A DNA stretch of 64,000 bases from Streptomyces zagrosensis (GCF_014203645.1 NZ_JACHJL010000012.1:1-64000), one strand, 5' to 3'; positions 1 to 15,279 are shown, counted from the first letter of the stretch. A program made the numbers and translations. The notes: a model not told the origin generated them from the sequence alone.

Positions 1-87
1 GGTTACATTTCGAACCCGGAAGCTAAGCCTTTCAGCGCCGATGGTACTGCAGGGGGGACCCTGTGGGAGAGTAGGACGCCGCCGAAC
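1..87 (+). rRNA. rrf: 5S ribosomal RNA, 3' part
   Basis: The first 87 bases match the 3' three quarters of a streptomycete 5S rRNA, including the GAACCCGGAAGCTAAGCC helix/loop and the closing GTAGGACGCCGCCGAAC strand. The 5' end lies outside the window. It is the last gene of an rRNA operon entering from the left, and a strong hairpin terminator follows directly. Confidence 0.95.
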
Positions 88-96
88 AATCTTTGT

Positions 97-137
97 AAAG
101 AGCCTTGTTGGGACTTCGGTCTCAGCAAGGCTCTTTT
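97..137 (+). terminator. rRNA operon terminator
   Basis: An 11-bp stem (AAAGAGCCTTG at 97-107 with CAAGGCTCTTT at 126-136) closes an 18-nt loop and runs into TTTT. It lies 10 bases after the 5S rRNA end, the usual position for rrn transcript termination. Confidence 0.85.
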
Positions 138-190
138 GCGTTGTGCCCCAGGTCACTCGGCGTTCACGTTCTCTGGGCACCATCTCAGTC

Positions 191-889
191 ATGGGGACAC
201 CAGCGGATGAGCTGCGATACGAGCTGGCACGGGCGGGCGTACGAGCCGGCGACGAGGTGATCGTGCCCTCGTACGACGTGTGCGAGACGGCCCACGTGGC
301 GCTGTCGATGGGCGCTGAACCAGTGTTCACCGATATAGATCCGGCGACCTTTTGCGTCGCCCCGGCCGCTGTGGACGCCGCGGTGAGCGAGCGCACCGCC
401 GCGATCGTGGCCGTGCACACCTTCGGTCATCCTGCGGACATGGCGATGCTGGCCGCACTGGGACAGCGGCATGACGTGCCAGTCGTCGGGCACGGGATGC
501 ACGCGGAGCCGACCGCCGCCATCGCGCGGCGGCAGGCGCACGCCCGCTACCTCAGCGCCCGACTCAAAGGCGTGTGTGCGCCTCCCGTGCGGCAGGGGGC
601 GGTGCACGGATTTCAGCAGTACGTGGTGCGGGTGCCGGGTAACGGCCGGCCGGACCGGGACGCGTTCGCGCGGATGCTGCGGGCTCGCGGCGTGCATTGC
701 AGGGTGCCCGTGCAGACGCCGGTGCACCGCAGCGCGGCGTTCCGTCGCGAGCTGTGGCTCGCCGAGACGGAGCGGGCCTCTGACGAGTGTCTGGCACTGC
801 CCGTCGCAGCCGATATGACGCGGCGGGACTTGCAGCGCGTCGTAGCCGTGTGCAATGGCCTCGGCGGGCTCCTTCAACCTGCTGCGTGA
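191..889 (+). CDS. DegT/DnrJ/EryC1/StrS-like protein lacking the PLP-lysine region
   Basis: The 232-residue product resembles two separate parts of DegT/StrS sugar aminotransferases. Residues 1-100 match the cofactor-domain strand (GDEVIVPSY, GAEPVFTDIDP, VHTFGHPADM). Residues 115-232 match the C-terminal domain (RARGVHCRVPVQTPVH, LWLAETERASDECLALP). About 50 residues at the usual N-terminus and about 100 in the middle are absent, including the segment carrying the Schiff-base lysine. Family members are usually 360-400 residues. Aminotransferase activity is therefore unlikely; it could be a conserved non-catalytic derivative or a decaying gene. ATG at 191 was chosen because longer versions run back into the 5S rRNA. 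It stands alone between the rRNA terminator and tRNA-Thr. Confidence 0.6.
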   Translation: MGTPADELRYELARAGVRAGDEVIVPSYDVCETAHVALSMGAEPVFTDIDPATFCVAPAAVDAAVSERTAAIVAVHTFGHPADMAMLAALGQRHDVPVVGHGMHAEPTAAIARRQAHARYLSARLKGVCAPPVRQGAVHGFQQYVVRVPGNGRPDRDAFARMLRARGVHCRVPVQTPVHRSAAFRRELWLAETERASDECLALPVAADMTRRDLQRVVAVCNGLGGLLQPAA

Positions 890-976
890 CGCGCATGCCG
901 GGTAGAGCAGCGTGGCCATGCGCCGGGCGTGGTCGGAAACGCGCGTGAGTTCGGGTAAGATCCTTTCTATTGCTGC

Positions 977-1052
977 GCCCCAATAGCTCAGTCGGTAGAG
1001 CGTCTCCATGGTAAGGAGAAGGTCTACGGTTCGATTCCGTATTGGGGCTCCA
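977..1052 (+). tRNA. tRNA-Thr (anticodon GGT)
   Basis: A full cloverleaf is visible. The acceptor stem is GCCCCAA with TTGGGGC, the D arm contains AGTCGGTAGAGC, and the anticodon stem TCTCC/GGAGA encloses the seven-base loop ATGGTAA (anticodon GGT). The T arm contains GGTTCGATTCC. The 3' CCA is encoded at 1050-1052. It reads the threonine codon ACC, the favoured one at high GC. Confidence 0.96.
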
Positions 1053-1057
1053 TATAT

Positions 1058-1089
1058 GTGAGGCCCTCGCCGGAAGGCGGGGGCCTCAC
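1058..1089. terminator. Hairpin between tRNA-Thr and osaC
   Basis: GTGAGGCCC..CGCC at 1058-1071 pairs with GGCG..GGGCCTCAC at 1076-1089 around a GGAA tetraloop. It lies 5 bases after the tRNA and 28 bases beyond the osaC stop on the other strand, so it can act on both convergent units. There is no long T tract, as is usual in Streptomyces. Confidence 0.65.
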
Positions 1090-1117
1090 TGCGTTGCAGG
1101 GCGTGGTTATCGCCCTA

Positions 1118-3793
1118 TCAACTGTTCTGCGGTTCGAGCTGTGGCTCGGGGACGCGCATGGCGAGAATGGCCATGTCGTCCGAGGCGGGCTCCGCGGCGA
1201 ACCGTTCCACCGCGCGCAGGACACGGGAGGCCACCGCGCCCGCGGTCAGGCCCGTACACGTGGTGAGGACGTCGATCAGACCGTCATCGCCGAGCATGCG
1301 GGTTCCCTCGCGGCGTTCGGTCACCCCATCAGTGACGCACAGCAGCACATCGCCGGGGGCGAGCGTCACTGTTTGCTCGTACAGTTCCAGGTCGTCCATG
1401 ACGCCCAGCAGCGGTTGGGGTTCGGCAGCGGCTTCCACGGTGCCGTCTTGGCGCAACCGCAGGGGGAGCGGATGCCCAGCGCAGACGACCTTGAGTACGG
1501 CGCTGCCATCGGGCTGGGGCCACAACTCGCCGTACAGGAGGGTCAGGAAGCGACTGCGGGCCCCCTCGTCGAGGATGGCGGCATTCAGACGCTCCAGGAC
1601 GGCGGGGCCGCTGAAGCCCTCGCGGGCGAGCAGGCGGAGCGCGTGCCGGGCAAGGCCGGTGACGGCGGCAGCCTCCGGGCCCGTACCGCACACATCACCG
1701 ATCGCGAAGCCGTAGGCGCCGTCGCGGATGGGGAACAGGTCGTAGAAGTCGCCGCCGACCTCGTTGCCCTCACCCGCGGCGCGGTAGATGACCTCGACCT
1801 CGACGCCGGGCACCTCGGGCAGCTCCGGTGGCAGCAGGCTGCGCTGAAGAGACTGGCTGATGGCGGTGCGCTCGGAGTAGAGACGGGCGTTGTCCAGGGC
1901 GAGGGCTGCCCGGCGGGAGAGGTCTTCGGCAAGTTCGAGGATCTCCTGGCGGAAGTGTTCGTCGGTGGGCTTGCCGAGGGTCAGCATGCCGATGACGCGA
2001 TTGCGGGCCACCAGCGGGAGCACTACCGTTTCTCCACCTACGGCAGCGGCTGTTGCCAGCGACGTACCCGGTCCGGTGGCCGGCCGTACCGAGTCCCCGA
2101 GGCCCAGGCTGCGAAGTGAGGTGCGCAGCGCGGCGGCGTGGGCCGCCTCCGAAGGCGCCGTCCACACCTGAGCTCCCGGCGTGGTCACCGGCTCCGGTGG
2201 CTCTACCTTCGACAGCAGCGCCTTGAGGCCGTCGATGCGGTCCTCGTCCTCGTGGAGCACGTAGGAGAGTTCGGGCTCGGCGGCCTGGTCGGCGATGGTG
2301 TACACCGCGCACCAGGTGGCCAGCGTGGGCACCGTCATTTGGGCCATCAGCGCGAGCGTCTGGTCCCGGTCCAAGGTTCCGGCGAGCAGGTCGGACGCCT
2401 CGACCAGGAAGGAGAGCGAGCCGCGACGCAGCCGCTCCAACTCGGTCAGCCGGGCGGACTCGACGGCCAGCGCGATCCGGTCGGCGGCGAACTGGAGCCG
2501 TAGCGCCTCCTCGTTGCTGTACCGGCCGGGCCCCTCTGCCGCGACGCCGAGAGAGCCGGTCAGCCGGCCTTCGACCTTGAGCGGCACCGTCACCACCGAG
2601 CGCATACCGGTGTTGCTGAGCAGCGGAACGGCGCCAGGGACGGCGCTGAGGTCTTCATGGACGGCGGGCATGCGGGCCGAGCCGTACCGTCCAGAGCCCG
2701 CCTCGACGGGCACTCGGGCGAATCGTTGCCGGGCCGATGGCAGCCCCGTGGATGCGCGTACCTCAAGCTCGGTCTCGTCGTCGGTGGCCAGCAGTAGATA
2801 GGCGCTGTCGCCGTCGAGCATGTCGCGGGCTCGTTCCACGGTGCGCTGTAGCAGGCCGTCCAGGTCGTCGGGGGCGGGGGAGCCGATGAATACCTCGAAG
2901 GCGTCGGCCGATGTGCCGCGTTCGGAGCTGCCCTGGCGGTCGGATGAGGGGACGCGCATCGGACTTTGCAGCACGGCGCGTTCATTCTCGCGTACGACCA
3001 GACAGACGGTGGAGGGCTCGCCTTGGGCGTCGCGGACGCGCAGGTGCGAGGCGTAGACGGGGATGACGCGGCCAGCGGCGTCGCGGATGCCGTACGAACC
3101 CTCCCAGCGCGAGAGTTGGAGGGCATCGACGATGCCGGTGCTGGTGCCGGGGGTGTGCGGCCAGGCGGCGAAGTCGGTGAGCTGTTCACCGATGGCTTGC
3201 TCGGGGCTGAAGCCGAACAACTCCTGGGCGTCCTCGTTCCAGGAGCTGATGCTGCCGAGGCGGTCGATTTGGATCACCGCGACCCGCACCCGGGCATCGG
3301 CTACGGGGAGTGCTTCGATGGGTAGCGCGGGGCCGGCGGAGCGGGTGCCGGCGGGGCGGTCGGGCAGGTCGAGCTGGAACCAGACCTGTTTGTGGGTCGC
3401 GGTGTACTCCACGCCCCAGCGGGAGGCGAGGGCTGCGCACAGCAGCAGACCACGCCCGCCCTCTCGGTCCGGGCTGCCGAACTGGACGCCGGCGCTTTGG
3501 AGCGGGACCTCGCGCTCCGGATAGCGGTCGCCGACCTCGATGCGTACGCCCGTATCGGTACGCAGGCACACCACGTCGGCGGCTGTTCCGGCATGAACCA
3601 CCGCATTGGTGACAAGCTCGCTGGTCAGGACGACGGCGTCATCGACGACCTCGGTCAGGCCCCACCCCTGGAGTGTGTCCCGAACAAAAGCCCGGGCTGA
3701 GGCGACCGAGCGGCCCACGGGGTCGAAGGTGGCGGCTGCCCGCGCGGTGATCACAGGTCTCCTCATACGTGTCTCGGCGATCTGCTCACCCAT
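1118..3793 (-). CDS. osaC: OsaC-like multidomain regulator: RsbW-like kinase, PAS, GAF, PP2C phosphatase
   Basis: This 891-residue soluble protein has an N-terminal anti-sigma/RsbW-type ATPase domain (about residues 15-150; ELVTNAVVHA and GGRGLLL boxes). A PAS domain follows (about 170-275), then two GAF-like regions (about 310-630) and a SpoIIE/PP2C phosphatase (about 670-885; GGDFYDLF and GDVCGTG metal-site motifs). The order matches S. coelicolor OsaC, which modulates SigB after osmotic stress. It is divergent from osaA across a 211-bp gap, as in S. coelicolor. Start at 3793 has a GGAGGGG ribosome site about 10 bases upstream; an in-frame ATG nine codons later is possible. The kinase and phosphatase roles are inferred from the motifs. 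Confidence 0.88.
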   Translation of the reverse strand: MGEQIAETRMRRPVITARAAATFDPVGRSVASARAFVRDTLQGWGLTEVVDDAVVLTSELVTNAVVHAGTAADVVCLRTDTGVRIEVGDRYPEREVPLQSAGVQFGSPDREGGRGLLLCAALASRWGVEYTATHKQVWFQLDLPDRPAGTRSAGPALPIEALPVADARVRVAVIQIDRLGSISSWNEDAQELFGFSPEQAIGEQLTDFAAWPHTPGTSTGIVDALQLSRWEGSYGIRDAAGRVIPVYASHLRVRDAQGEPSTVCLVVRENERAVLQSPMRVPSSDRQGSSERGTSADAFEVFIGSPAPDDLDGLLQRTVERARDMLDGDSAYLLLATDDETELEVRASTGLPSARQRFARVPVEAGSGRYGSARMPAVHEDLSAVPGAVPLLSNTGMRSVVTVPLKVEGRLTGSLGVAAEGPGRYSNEEALRLQFAADRIALAVESARLTELERLRRGSLSFLVEASDLLAGTLDRDQTLALMAQMTVPTLATWCAVYTIADQAAEPELSYVLHEDEDRIDGLKALLSKVEPPEPVTTPGAQVWTAPSEAAHAAALRTSLRSLGLGDSVRPATGPGTSLATAAAVGGETVVLPLVARNRVIGMLTLGKPTDEHFRQEILELAEDLSRRAALALDNARLYSERTAISQSLQRSLLPPELPEVPGVEVEVIYRAAGEGNEVGGDFYDLFPIRDGAYGFAIGDVCGTGPEAAAVTGLARHALRLLAREGFSGPAVLERLNAAILDEGARSRFLTLLYGELWPQPDGSAVLKVVCAGHPLPLRLRQDGTVEAAAEPQPLLGVMDDLELYEQTVTLAPGDVLLCVTDGVTERREGTRMLGDDGLIDVLTTCTGLTAGAVASRVLRAVERFAAEPASDDMAILAMRVPEPQLEPQNS

Positions 3794-4004
3794 GTCGCAG
3801 CGCCCCTCCGATGCCCTAGCTGAATGCCAGGTTACTTACCTTCGCCGTGCGCGCGGATGCTGGTCGCCAGTGATTCCACCCTGAGTGCGTCCCCGACTGT
3901 GTGCGATGCTGCCGAACTGTTATGGCCAGGCTGGGCCATGGTGAAACACTGGGAAGGCTCAAAAGAGAGCCTGACGAGGTCGGCGACCCTGCGGGAGGCA
4001 CACG

Positions 4005-9539
<5,535 letters not shown>

Positions 9540-9821
9540 CGCACAGTACGCAGGACAAGCCGATGCCCCGTGGTCTGTTGACGGACTGTGGCCAAAGACG
9601 CGTGGAACGCGGCATTCGGGGAACCTTCTGGTCTCCCACCGCGTTTTCGCTACGTGCACAGTGACATCGTGGTGACAGGGTGTGGCGAGCCGCGGGGTAC
9701 GGCTACCATGACCGGCACAAGGGCGGGCGGCGTAAGGGAGTCGCCCCCTGGGGCGGCGCCCGGTGCATCCCCCGGCACTTCGAGCTGGGGGGACCCCATG
9801 CCGGGGCGAGGAGGACGAGGC

Positions 9822-10499
9822 ATGGTGCAGAAGGCCAAGATCCTCCTGGTCGATGACCGGCCGGAGAATCTGCTGGCGTTGGAGGCCATTCTCTCCGCGC
9901 TGGATCAGACACTGGTACGGGCATCGTCAGGGGAGGAAGCGCTCAAGGCGCTGTTGACGGATGACTTCGCGGTCATCCTGTTGGACGTTCAAATGCCCGG
10001 TATGGATGGCTTCGAGACGGCCGCGCACATCAAGCGCCGGGAGCGGACTCGGGACATTCCGATCATCTTCCTCACGGCGATCAACCATGGCCCGCACCAC
10101 ACGTTCCGTGGTTATGCGGCGGGCGCCGTGGATTACATCTCCAAGCCGTTCGATCCGTGGGTGCTCCGCGCGAAGGTGTCGGTCTTCGTCGAGCTATACA
10201 TGAAGAACTGCCAACTGCGGGAGCAGGCGGGGCTGCTGCGGCTCCAACTGGAAAATGGCCAGCAGTCCGTCACGGAGAACAAAGAGCCGGCAGGTCTGCT
10301 CGCCGAACTGTCCGCCCGGCTCGCGGCCGTGGAAGAGCAGGCCGAGGCGCTGTCCAAGCAGCTCCATGAGTCGTCGGACGCGGCTGCCGTGGCCACCGCC
10401 GCACACCTGGAACGCAAGCTCACTGGGCTGCGCAGGGCCCTGGACGCGCTGGAACCTGGTACGGGCAATGGCGCCAGCGCGTTGCCATCGCCGAACTGA
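9822..10499 (+). CDS. osaB: OsaB-like response regulator
   Basis: The 225-residue product has an N-terminal receiver domain (residues about 6-122; phospho-acceptor Asp55 in LLDVQMPGMDG, conserved Lys in ISKPFDP). A coiled-coil region follows (about 125-210), with no DNA-binding domain. S. coelicolor OsaB has the same plan, is the partner of OsaA and is needed for growth and aerial hyphae at high osmolarity. The ATG at 9822 follows GAGGACGAGG. A longer open frame from 9588 adds a low-complexity extension not expected in the family, so the shorter start was chosen. Confidence 0.9.
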   Translation: MVQKAKILLVDDRPENLLALEAILSALDQTLVRASSGEEALKALLTDDFAVILLDVQMPGMDGFETAAHIKRRERTRDIPIIFLTAINHGPHHTFRGYAAGAVDYISKPFDPWVLRAKVSVFVELYMKNCQLREQAGLLRLQLENGQQSVTENKEPAGLLAELSARLAAVEEQAEALSKQLHESSDAAAVATAAHLERKLTGLRRALDALEPGTGNGASALPSPN

Positions 10500-11279
10500 C
10501 CGACCACGTACAGCCCGACCACGTACAGCCCAGCCGCACGCAGTGGAGCGGTACGCAGTCCGGCCTGTACGCAGCTACGCAGCTTCCTAGTGAGGGGCCG
10601 CGCTGACTGGCCCGAGGTTTTGACGGGCCCGCGTCGTGGTTGGGGGGTTTGGCCCGTCTCTACTGGCCCGCCAGATGTGTCTGAGGGGCAGCGGGGTCGT
10701 GCAGTCCCCCTGTGGGCGCGTACCGTTCGGCCGCCGAGACGTGCCGTCCGGATGCGGGTGACCGCCCCGGCCGTCAGCACGCCGCCTCGGCCGGCGGCCC
10801 AGCCTGCACTACGGGGCCCAACCAGCCGAGTTGCGGGTGCCGGCCGCTGTGCTGGCTCCTCGCTCGGTGTCTCGCCCTGGGGGTCGTTCGGCTGACCGCT
10901 GAGGCTTGGCGGCCTTGCGGCTGCGGGCCGCGGCCTCTGTTGCCGTGTCGGCGTTTCGCTGCGCGCCATGCCGGTGATCGGTGGCTGGCCGCTGATCAGT
11001 TCTCTTCTGCCGCACCGCTCCTGACGCCCGATCGCATTTGTCATGCCGGCGCGAAGCGCCCTCACGCGCCTTCGTGCCGTGTGTTCGCCCCCCCGCCCCC
11101 TGTCCCCCTTGCTCCCCTTGTTGCCTTCCCTTCCCTGCACATCCCTGGGCTTTCCTGCGCTCCCCTTCGTTACTCCCTGGATCTCCCTGGATCTCTCCCC
11201 TGTCTCCTCAGTTGCTTCTGCCGCAGCGGATACCGCGGCCGTGCGTGCCCCATACGGCTGACGCGGGTAATCTCGGCGC
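10500..11279. other. 780-bp gap between osaB and ftsK: tandem duplication, weak hairpin, pyrimidine tract
   Basis: I see no convincing gene here. It holds a perfect 15-bp tandem duplication (CGACCACGTACAGCC at 10501-10515 and 10516-10530). A weak hairpin follows (GACGGGCC at 10622-10629 with GGCCCGTC at 10651-10658) that might terminate osaB. From about 11088 to 11215 the plus strand is almost all C and T, with a doubled TCCCTGGATC. The ftsK promoter should lie between this tract and 11280. Confidence 0.5.
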
Positions 11280-14159
11280 ATGGCTTCTCGTACGTCCGGC
11301 AAGGGTTCCCAGAGCGCGGCGGGCACCTCGAAGCAGCCCGCCGGACGCGCCGGGGGAGCCGCTAAGAAGGCACCCGCAAAGCCCGTGAAGAAGGCGGCGG
11401 CCACGAAGGCGCCCGCCAAAAGGTCCGCCGCGCCCGCGAAGAAGGCCCCGGCGAAGAAGGCCGCGGTCAAACCGGCCGCATCGTCTCCCCATGGCGTGCT
11501 GCGTGTGCTGCGCGCGATCTGGCGGGGGCTCGCCTGCCCGGTCGGGGCGATGTTCCGGGGGGTGGGACGTGGTGCGCGCGGTCTCGACCCGGCGCACCGC
11601 AAGGACGGCCTGGCGCTGCTGCTGTTCGGGGTGGCGCTCGTGGTCGCCGCGGGCACCTGGTCAAACCTGGACGGCCCGGTCGGCGATCTCGTCGAGATGC
11701 TGGTGACCGGCACGTTCGGACGACTCGACTTGGTGGTGCCGATACTGTTCGCGGTCGTCGCCGCGCGGCTGTTTCGGCACCCGGAGAAGCCCGAAGCGAA
11801 CGGGCGCATCGTCATCGGCCTGTCCGCGCTCGTCCTCGGCGTGCTGGGTCAGGTGCACATCGCCTGCGGCGCGCCGGGCCGGGACGAGGGCACCGAGGCC
11901 ATGCAGGACGCTGGTGGGCTGATCGGCTGGGCCGCGTCGGAACCGCTGATCTTCACGGTGCGCGAGGCACTCGCCGTGGCACTGCTGGCTTTGGTGACGA
12001 TCTTTGGCCTGCTCGTGGTCACCGCCACACCGGTCAACACCATTCCGCAGCGGCTACGTCAACTGCTGGTCAGGCTCGGGCTCATTGACGACACCGCGCG
12101 GCGCCAGCTGGACGCGGCCGACGCCCTTGCCGATGCCGATGCCGACGCCGATGGCTATGACGAGGACGATTACGCCGGGGAATGGCGGCAGAGCGCTGTC
12201 AGGCGCCCCCGGCGCGCGGCACTGGGGCGCGGCGGTGACGCCGGGGTGGGCCACGACCCGGGGCGTGCCGAAGAGGAGGCGCTCAACAAGCGACGTAAAC
12301 CGCGCCGTGGCTCCGCCGCTTTGGACCCCGACGACGTGGCGCCGCCGCGGAGGGGGCCGATGGACGCGGTCGATGTGGCCGCCGCTGCCGCCGCCGCGCT
12401 GGACGGGGCGGTACTGCACGGTGTGCAGCCCTCGCCTCTGGTTGCCGGGCTCAGCAGCGGCATCTCCACGGAGCACGAGGCGGGCACACCCTCGGCGCGG
12501 GGCGCGGGGCGCGGGGCGGTGGCAGGTGGGGGCCGCTCGGCTGCCGCCGGGCAGCGGGTCGGCCAACTGGGCGACGCCGTGGAGCAGGTGCCCGATCTCA
12601 CCCGGGCCACGCCCGAACCCCCGGCCCTGCCCGAGCACTCCGGGGGCCTTCAGCCGCGCGCCGAACAGTTGCAGCTCTCCGGTGACATCACCTACGCGCT
12701 GCCCTCGCTCGACCTACTGGAGCGCGGTGGCCCCGGTAAGACGCGCAGCGCGGCCAACGATGCCGTGGTGGCGTCGCTGACGACGGTGTTCACGGAGTTC
12801 AAGGTGGATGCCTCGGTCACCGGCTTTACCCGTGGCCCCACGGTCACGCGCTACGAAGTGGAGCTGGGCCCGGCCGTGAAGGTCGAGCGGATCACGGCGC
12901 TGGCCAAGAACATCGCGTACGCCGTCGCCAGCCCTGATGTCCGCATCATCAGCCCGATCCCCGGAAAGTCCGCGGTCGGCATTGAAATTCCCAACACGGA
13001 CCGCGAGATGGTCAACGTCGGTGACGTGCTGCGGCTGGCCGATGCCGCCGGGGACGAGCATCCGATGCTGGTGGCGCTCGGCAAGGACGTCGAGGGTGGC
13101 TATGTGATGGCCAATCTGGCGAAGATGCCGCACGTGCTGGTCGCGGGGGCGACCGGGTCGGGTAAGTCCTCGTGCATCAACTGCCTGATCACCTCCGTCA
13201 TGCTCCGGGCAACGCCAGAGGATGTGCGCATGGTGCTCGTGGACCCCAAGCGCGTCGAGCTCACCGCTTACGAGGGCATTCCGCACCTGATCACGCCCAT
13301 CATCACCAACCCGAAGCGGGCCGCTGAGGCGTTGCAGTGGGTGGTACGCGAGATGGACCTGCGGTACGACGACCTGGCCGCGTACGGCTTCCGGCACATC
13401 GACGACTTCAACGCCGCGGTGCGCTCGGGCAAGGTCAGCCCGCCTGACGGGAGCGAGCGCGAGCTGTCCCCGTACCCGTATCTGCTGGTCATCGTGGACG
13501 AGCTGGCGGATCTGATGATGGTGGCGCCGCGCGATGTGGAGGACTCGATCGTGCGTATCACGCAGCTTGCGCGGGCCGCCGGCATCCATTTGGTGCTTGC
13601 CACGCAGCGGCCATCGGTCGATGTCGTCACCGGTTTGATCAAGGCGAATGTGCCGTCCCGGCTCGCGTTCGCGACCTCATCGCTCGCCGACAGCCGGGTC
13701 ATTCTCGATCAGCCCGGAGCGGAAAAGCTCATTGGCAAGGGTGACGGTCTGTTCCTGCCGATGGGTGCGAACAAACCCGTCCGGATGCAGGGCGCCTTCG
13801 TCACCGAGGAGGAGGTGAGCGCCGTGGTCAAGCACTGCAAGGACCAGATGGCGCCGGTCTTCCGGGACGACGTGACGGTGGGGACGGCGAAGAAGAAGGA
13901 GATCGACGAGGACATCGGCGACGACCTCGACCTGCTGTGTCAGGCGGCCGAACTGGTGGTCTCCACCCAATTCGGTTCGACTTCGATGCTTCAGCGCAAG
14001 CTGCGTGTGGGCTTCGCGAAGGCGGGCAGGCTCATGGATCTGATGGAGTCGCGGAACATCGTCGGCCCCACCGAGGGGTCAAAGGCCCGCGACGTTCTCG
14101 TCAAACCGGACGAATTGGACGGGGTTATCGCCGTGATCCGCGGCGGAGAACAGTCGTAA
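11280..14159 (+). CDS. ftsK: DNA translocase FtsK
   Basis: This 959-residue septal DNA pump clears chromosomes during sporulation septation. Residues 25-65 are rich in Lys, Ala and Pro (KKAPAK-type repeats, histone-H1-like). About four membrane segments lie between 105 and 265, followed by a long acidic, Gly/Ala-rich linker. The motor domain has Walker A GATGSGKSS (about residue 623) and Walker B LLVIVDELADLM (about 736). The C-terminal gamma winged helix (about 885-950) reads DNA polarity sequences. All motor motifs are intact and length is normal for actinobacteria. The next gene, a RodZ-like protein, starts 189 bases downstream, so the two may be separately transcribed. Confidence 0.96.
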   Translation: MASRTSGKGSQSAAGTSKQPAGRAGGAAKKAPAKPVKKAAATKAPAKRSAAPAKKAPAKKAAVKPAASSPHGVLRVLRAIWRGLACPVGAMFRGVGRGARGLDPAHRKDGLALLLFGVALVVAAGTWSNLDGPVGDLVEMLVTGTFGRLDLVVPILFAVVAARLFRHPEKPEANGRIVIGLSALVLGVLGQVHIACGAPGRDEGTEAMQDAGGLIGWAASEPLIFTVREALAVALLALVTIFGLLVVTATPVNTIPQRLRQLLVRLGLIDDTARRQLDAADALADADADADGYDEDDYAGEWRQSAVRRPRRAALGRGGDAGVGHDPGRAEEEALNKRRKPRRGSAALDPDDVAPPRRGPMDAVDVAAAAAAALDGAVLHGVQPSPLVAGLSSGISTEHEAGTPSARGAGRGAVAGGGRSAAAGQRVGQLGDAVEQVPDLTRATPEPPALPEHSGGLQPRAEQLQLSGDITYALPSLDLLERGGPGKTRSAANDAVVASLTTVFTEFKVDASVTGFTRGPTVTRYEVELGPAVKVERITALAKNIAYAVASPDVRIISPIPGKSAVGIEIPNTDREMVNVGDVLRLADAAGDEHPMLVALGKDVEGGYVMANLAKMPHVLVAGATGSGKSSCINCLITSVMLRATPEDVRMVLVDPKRVELTAYEGIPHLITPIITNPKRAAEALQWVVREMDLRYDDLAAYGFRHIDDFNAAVRSGKVSPPDGSERELSPYPYLLVIVDELADLMMVAPRDVEDSIVRITQLARAAGIHLVLATQRPSVDVVTGLIKANVPSRLAFATSSLADSRVILDQPGAEKLIGKGDGLFLPMGANKPVRMQGAFVTEEEVSAVVKHCKDQMAPVFRDDVTVGTAKKKEIDEDIGDDLDLLCQAAELVVSTQFGSTSMLQRKLRVGFAKAGRLMDLMESRNIVGPTEGSKARDVLVKPDELDGVIAVIRGGEQS

Positions 14160-14348
14160 TCAACTTGCGGGCAACCGTTTCCTGCGCTGATACGTCAAGT
14201 TGAGGGAGAAACCGGATGCTGCCCACAGCCGTGTCCTACGTGGCCATTCCGATGGCGTACAAACTCCGGCCTCCCGCTTGCCCGACCCTTTCGTACCACC
14301 CCTAGACTGAACCTCCAGCAGGTGGCTACACGCTCGAAAGGCACCCTC

Positions 14349-15158
14349 GTGTCCATCGGCAACTCCCCCGCAGACGACGACCGTCCTTCCATTGGCCGGG
14401 TCCTTCAGCAGGCCCGTATCGGCGCACGGCTGACCGTAGACGAGGTCAGCACCGCCACCCGGGTGCGCATCCCCATCGTGCACGGCATCGAACAGGATGA
14501 CTTCTCTCGCTGCGGCGGCGACGTCTACGCCAGGGGGCACATTCGTTCGCTCGCGCGCGCTGTCGGGGTGGACCCCGGGCCGCTCATCACCCAGTACGAC
14601 GAGGAACACGGCGGCCGGCCCGAGCCCACCGCTGCCGCGCCGCTCTTCGAAGCCGAGCGCATCCGTTCCGAACCGCGCCGCCCGAACTGGACCGCCGCGA
14701 TGGTTGCCGCGATCGTGGCCGTCGTCGGATTCGTCGGGTTCACACTGGTCAGCGGCGGTGGCGACGGTGAGGGCAGCACGGTGGCCGAGGGCACCGAGTC
14801 CGCCAAGCCGACCGCGTCGAACGGCAAGCCCACCCCGACCAAGCCCGCCGACCCCAAGCCTGATCCGTCCGACAGCGCCATCGCCGGAGTGCCCGCCAAC
14901 AAGGTGATGGTCAAGCTGACCGCGGCCAACCGGCAGGCCTGGATCTCCGCGAAGGACCACAACGGGCGGCTGCTCCACGTCGGAGTGCTCCAGCAGGGCG
15001 TCTCCAAGACCTTCACCGACCCCAAGCGCATTGATCTGGTGCTCGGTGACGCCGGTGCCGTACAGCTCTTCGTCAACGGCAAGGAAGTCAAGAACGTCGG
15101 TGAAGACGGGCAGGTCCAGCGCCTGACCTACACCAAGGGAGACCCCGAGGCGGGCTGA
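14349..15158 (+). CDS. RodZ-like membrane protein with N-terminal helix-turn-helix
   Basis: The product has 269 residues. An HTH_25-type domain (about 14-85; SIGRVLQQARIGARLTVDEV, YARGHIRSLARAVG) precedes one membrane helix (about 118-140; AAMVAAIVAVVGFVGFTLV). A Pro/Lys/Thr-rich spacer and a C-terminal DUF4115 domain follow (about 180-265; ISAKDHNGRLLHVGVLQQG). This is the RodZ plan, where the HTH contacts the cytoskeleton rather than DNA; in Streptomyces its role is unproven. GTG at 14349 was chosen because GAAAGG lies 8 bases upstream and the HTH begins soon after. The gene sits between ftsK and rimO, as in S. coelicolor. Confidence 0.85.
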   Translation: MSIGNSPADDDRPSIGRVLQQARIGARLTVDEVSTATRVRIPIVHGIEQDDFSRCGGDVYARGHIRSLARAVGVDPGPLITQYDEEHGGRPEPTAAAPLFEAERIRSEPRRPNWTAAMVAAIVAVVGFVGFTLVSGGGDGEGSTVAEGTESAKPTASNGKPTPTKPADPKPDPSDSAIAGVPANKVMVKLTAANRQAWISAKDHNGRLLHVGVLQQGVSKTFTDPKRIDLVLGDAGAVQLFVNGKEVKNVGEDGQVQRLTYTKGDPEAG

Positions 15159-15279
15159 TCGAGCCGGGCTCGCGCGGGGCGCCGGGCGGTACCAGTAGTG
15201 CTGCCCCCAAGAACACCGGGTGGGTGCTCGGTGTGCCCTTGGAGATGGGACAGGTGCCGGAACAAAGTAGTCTGAGCGT

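Noticed and set aside
10133..11815. A 560-codon minus-strand open frame across the osaB-ftsK gap
   Set aside because: It overlaps the 3' end of osaB and 5' end of ftsK and has no coherent protein features; stop-poor composition explains it.
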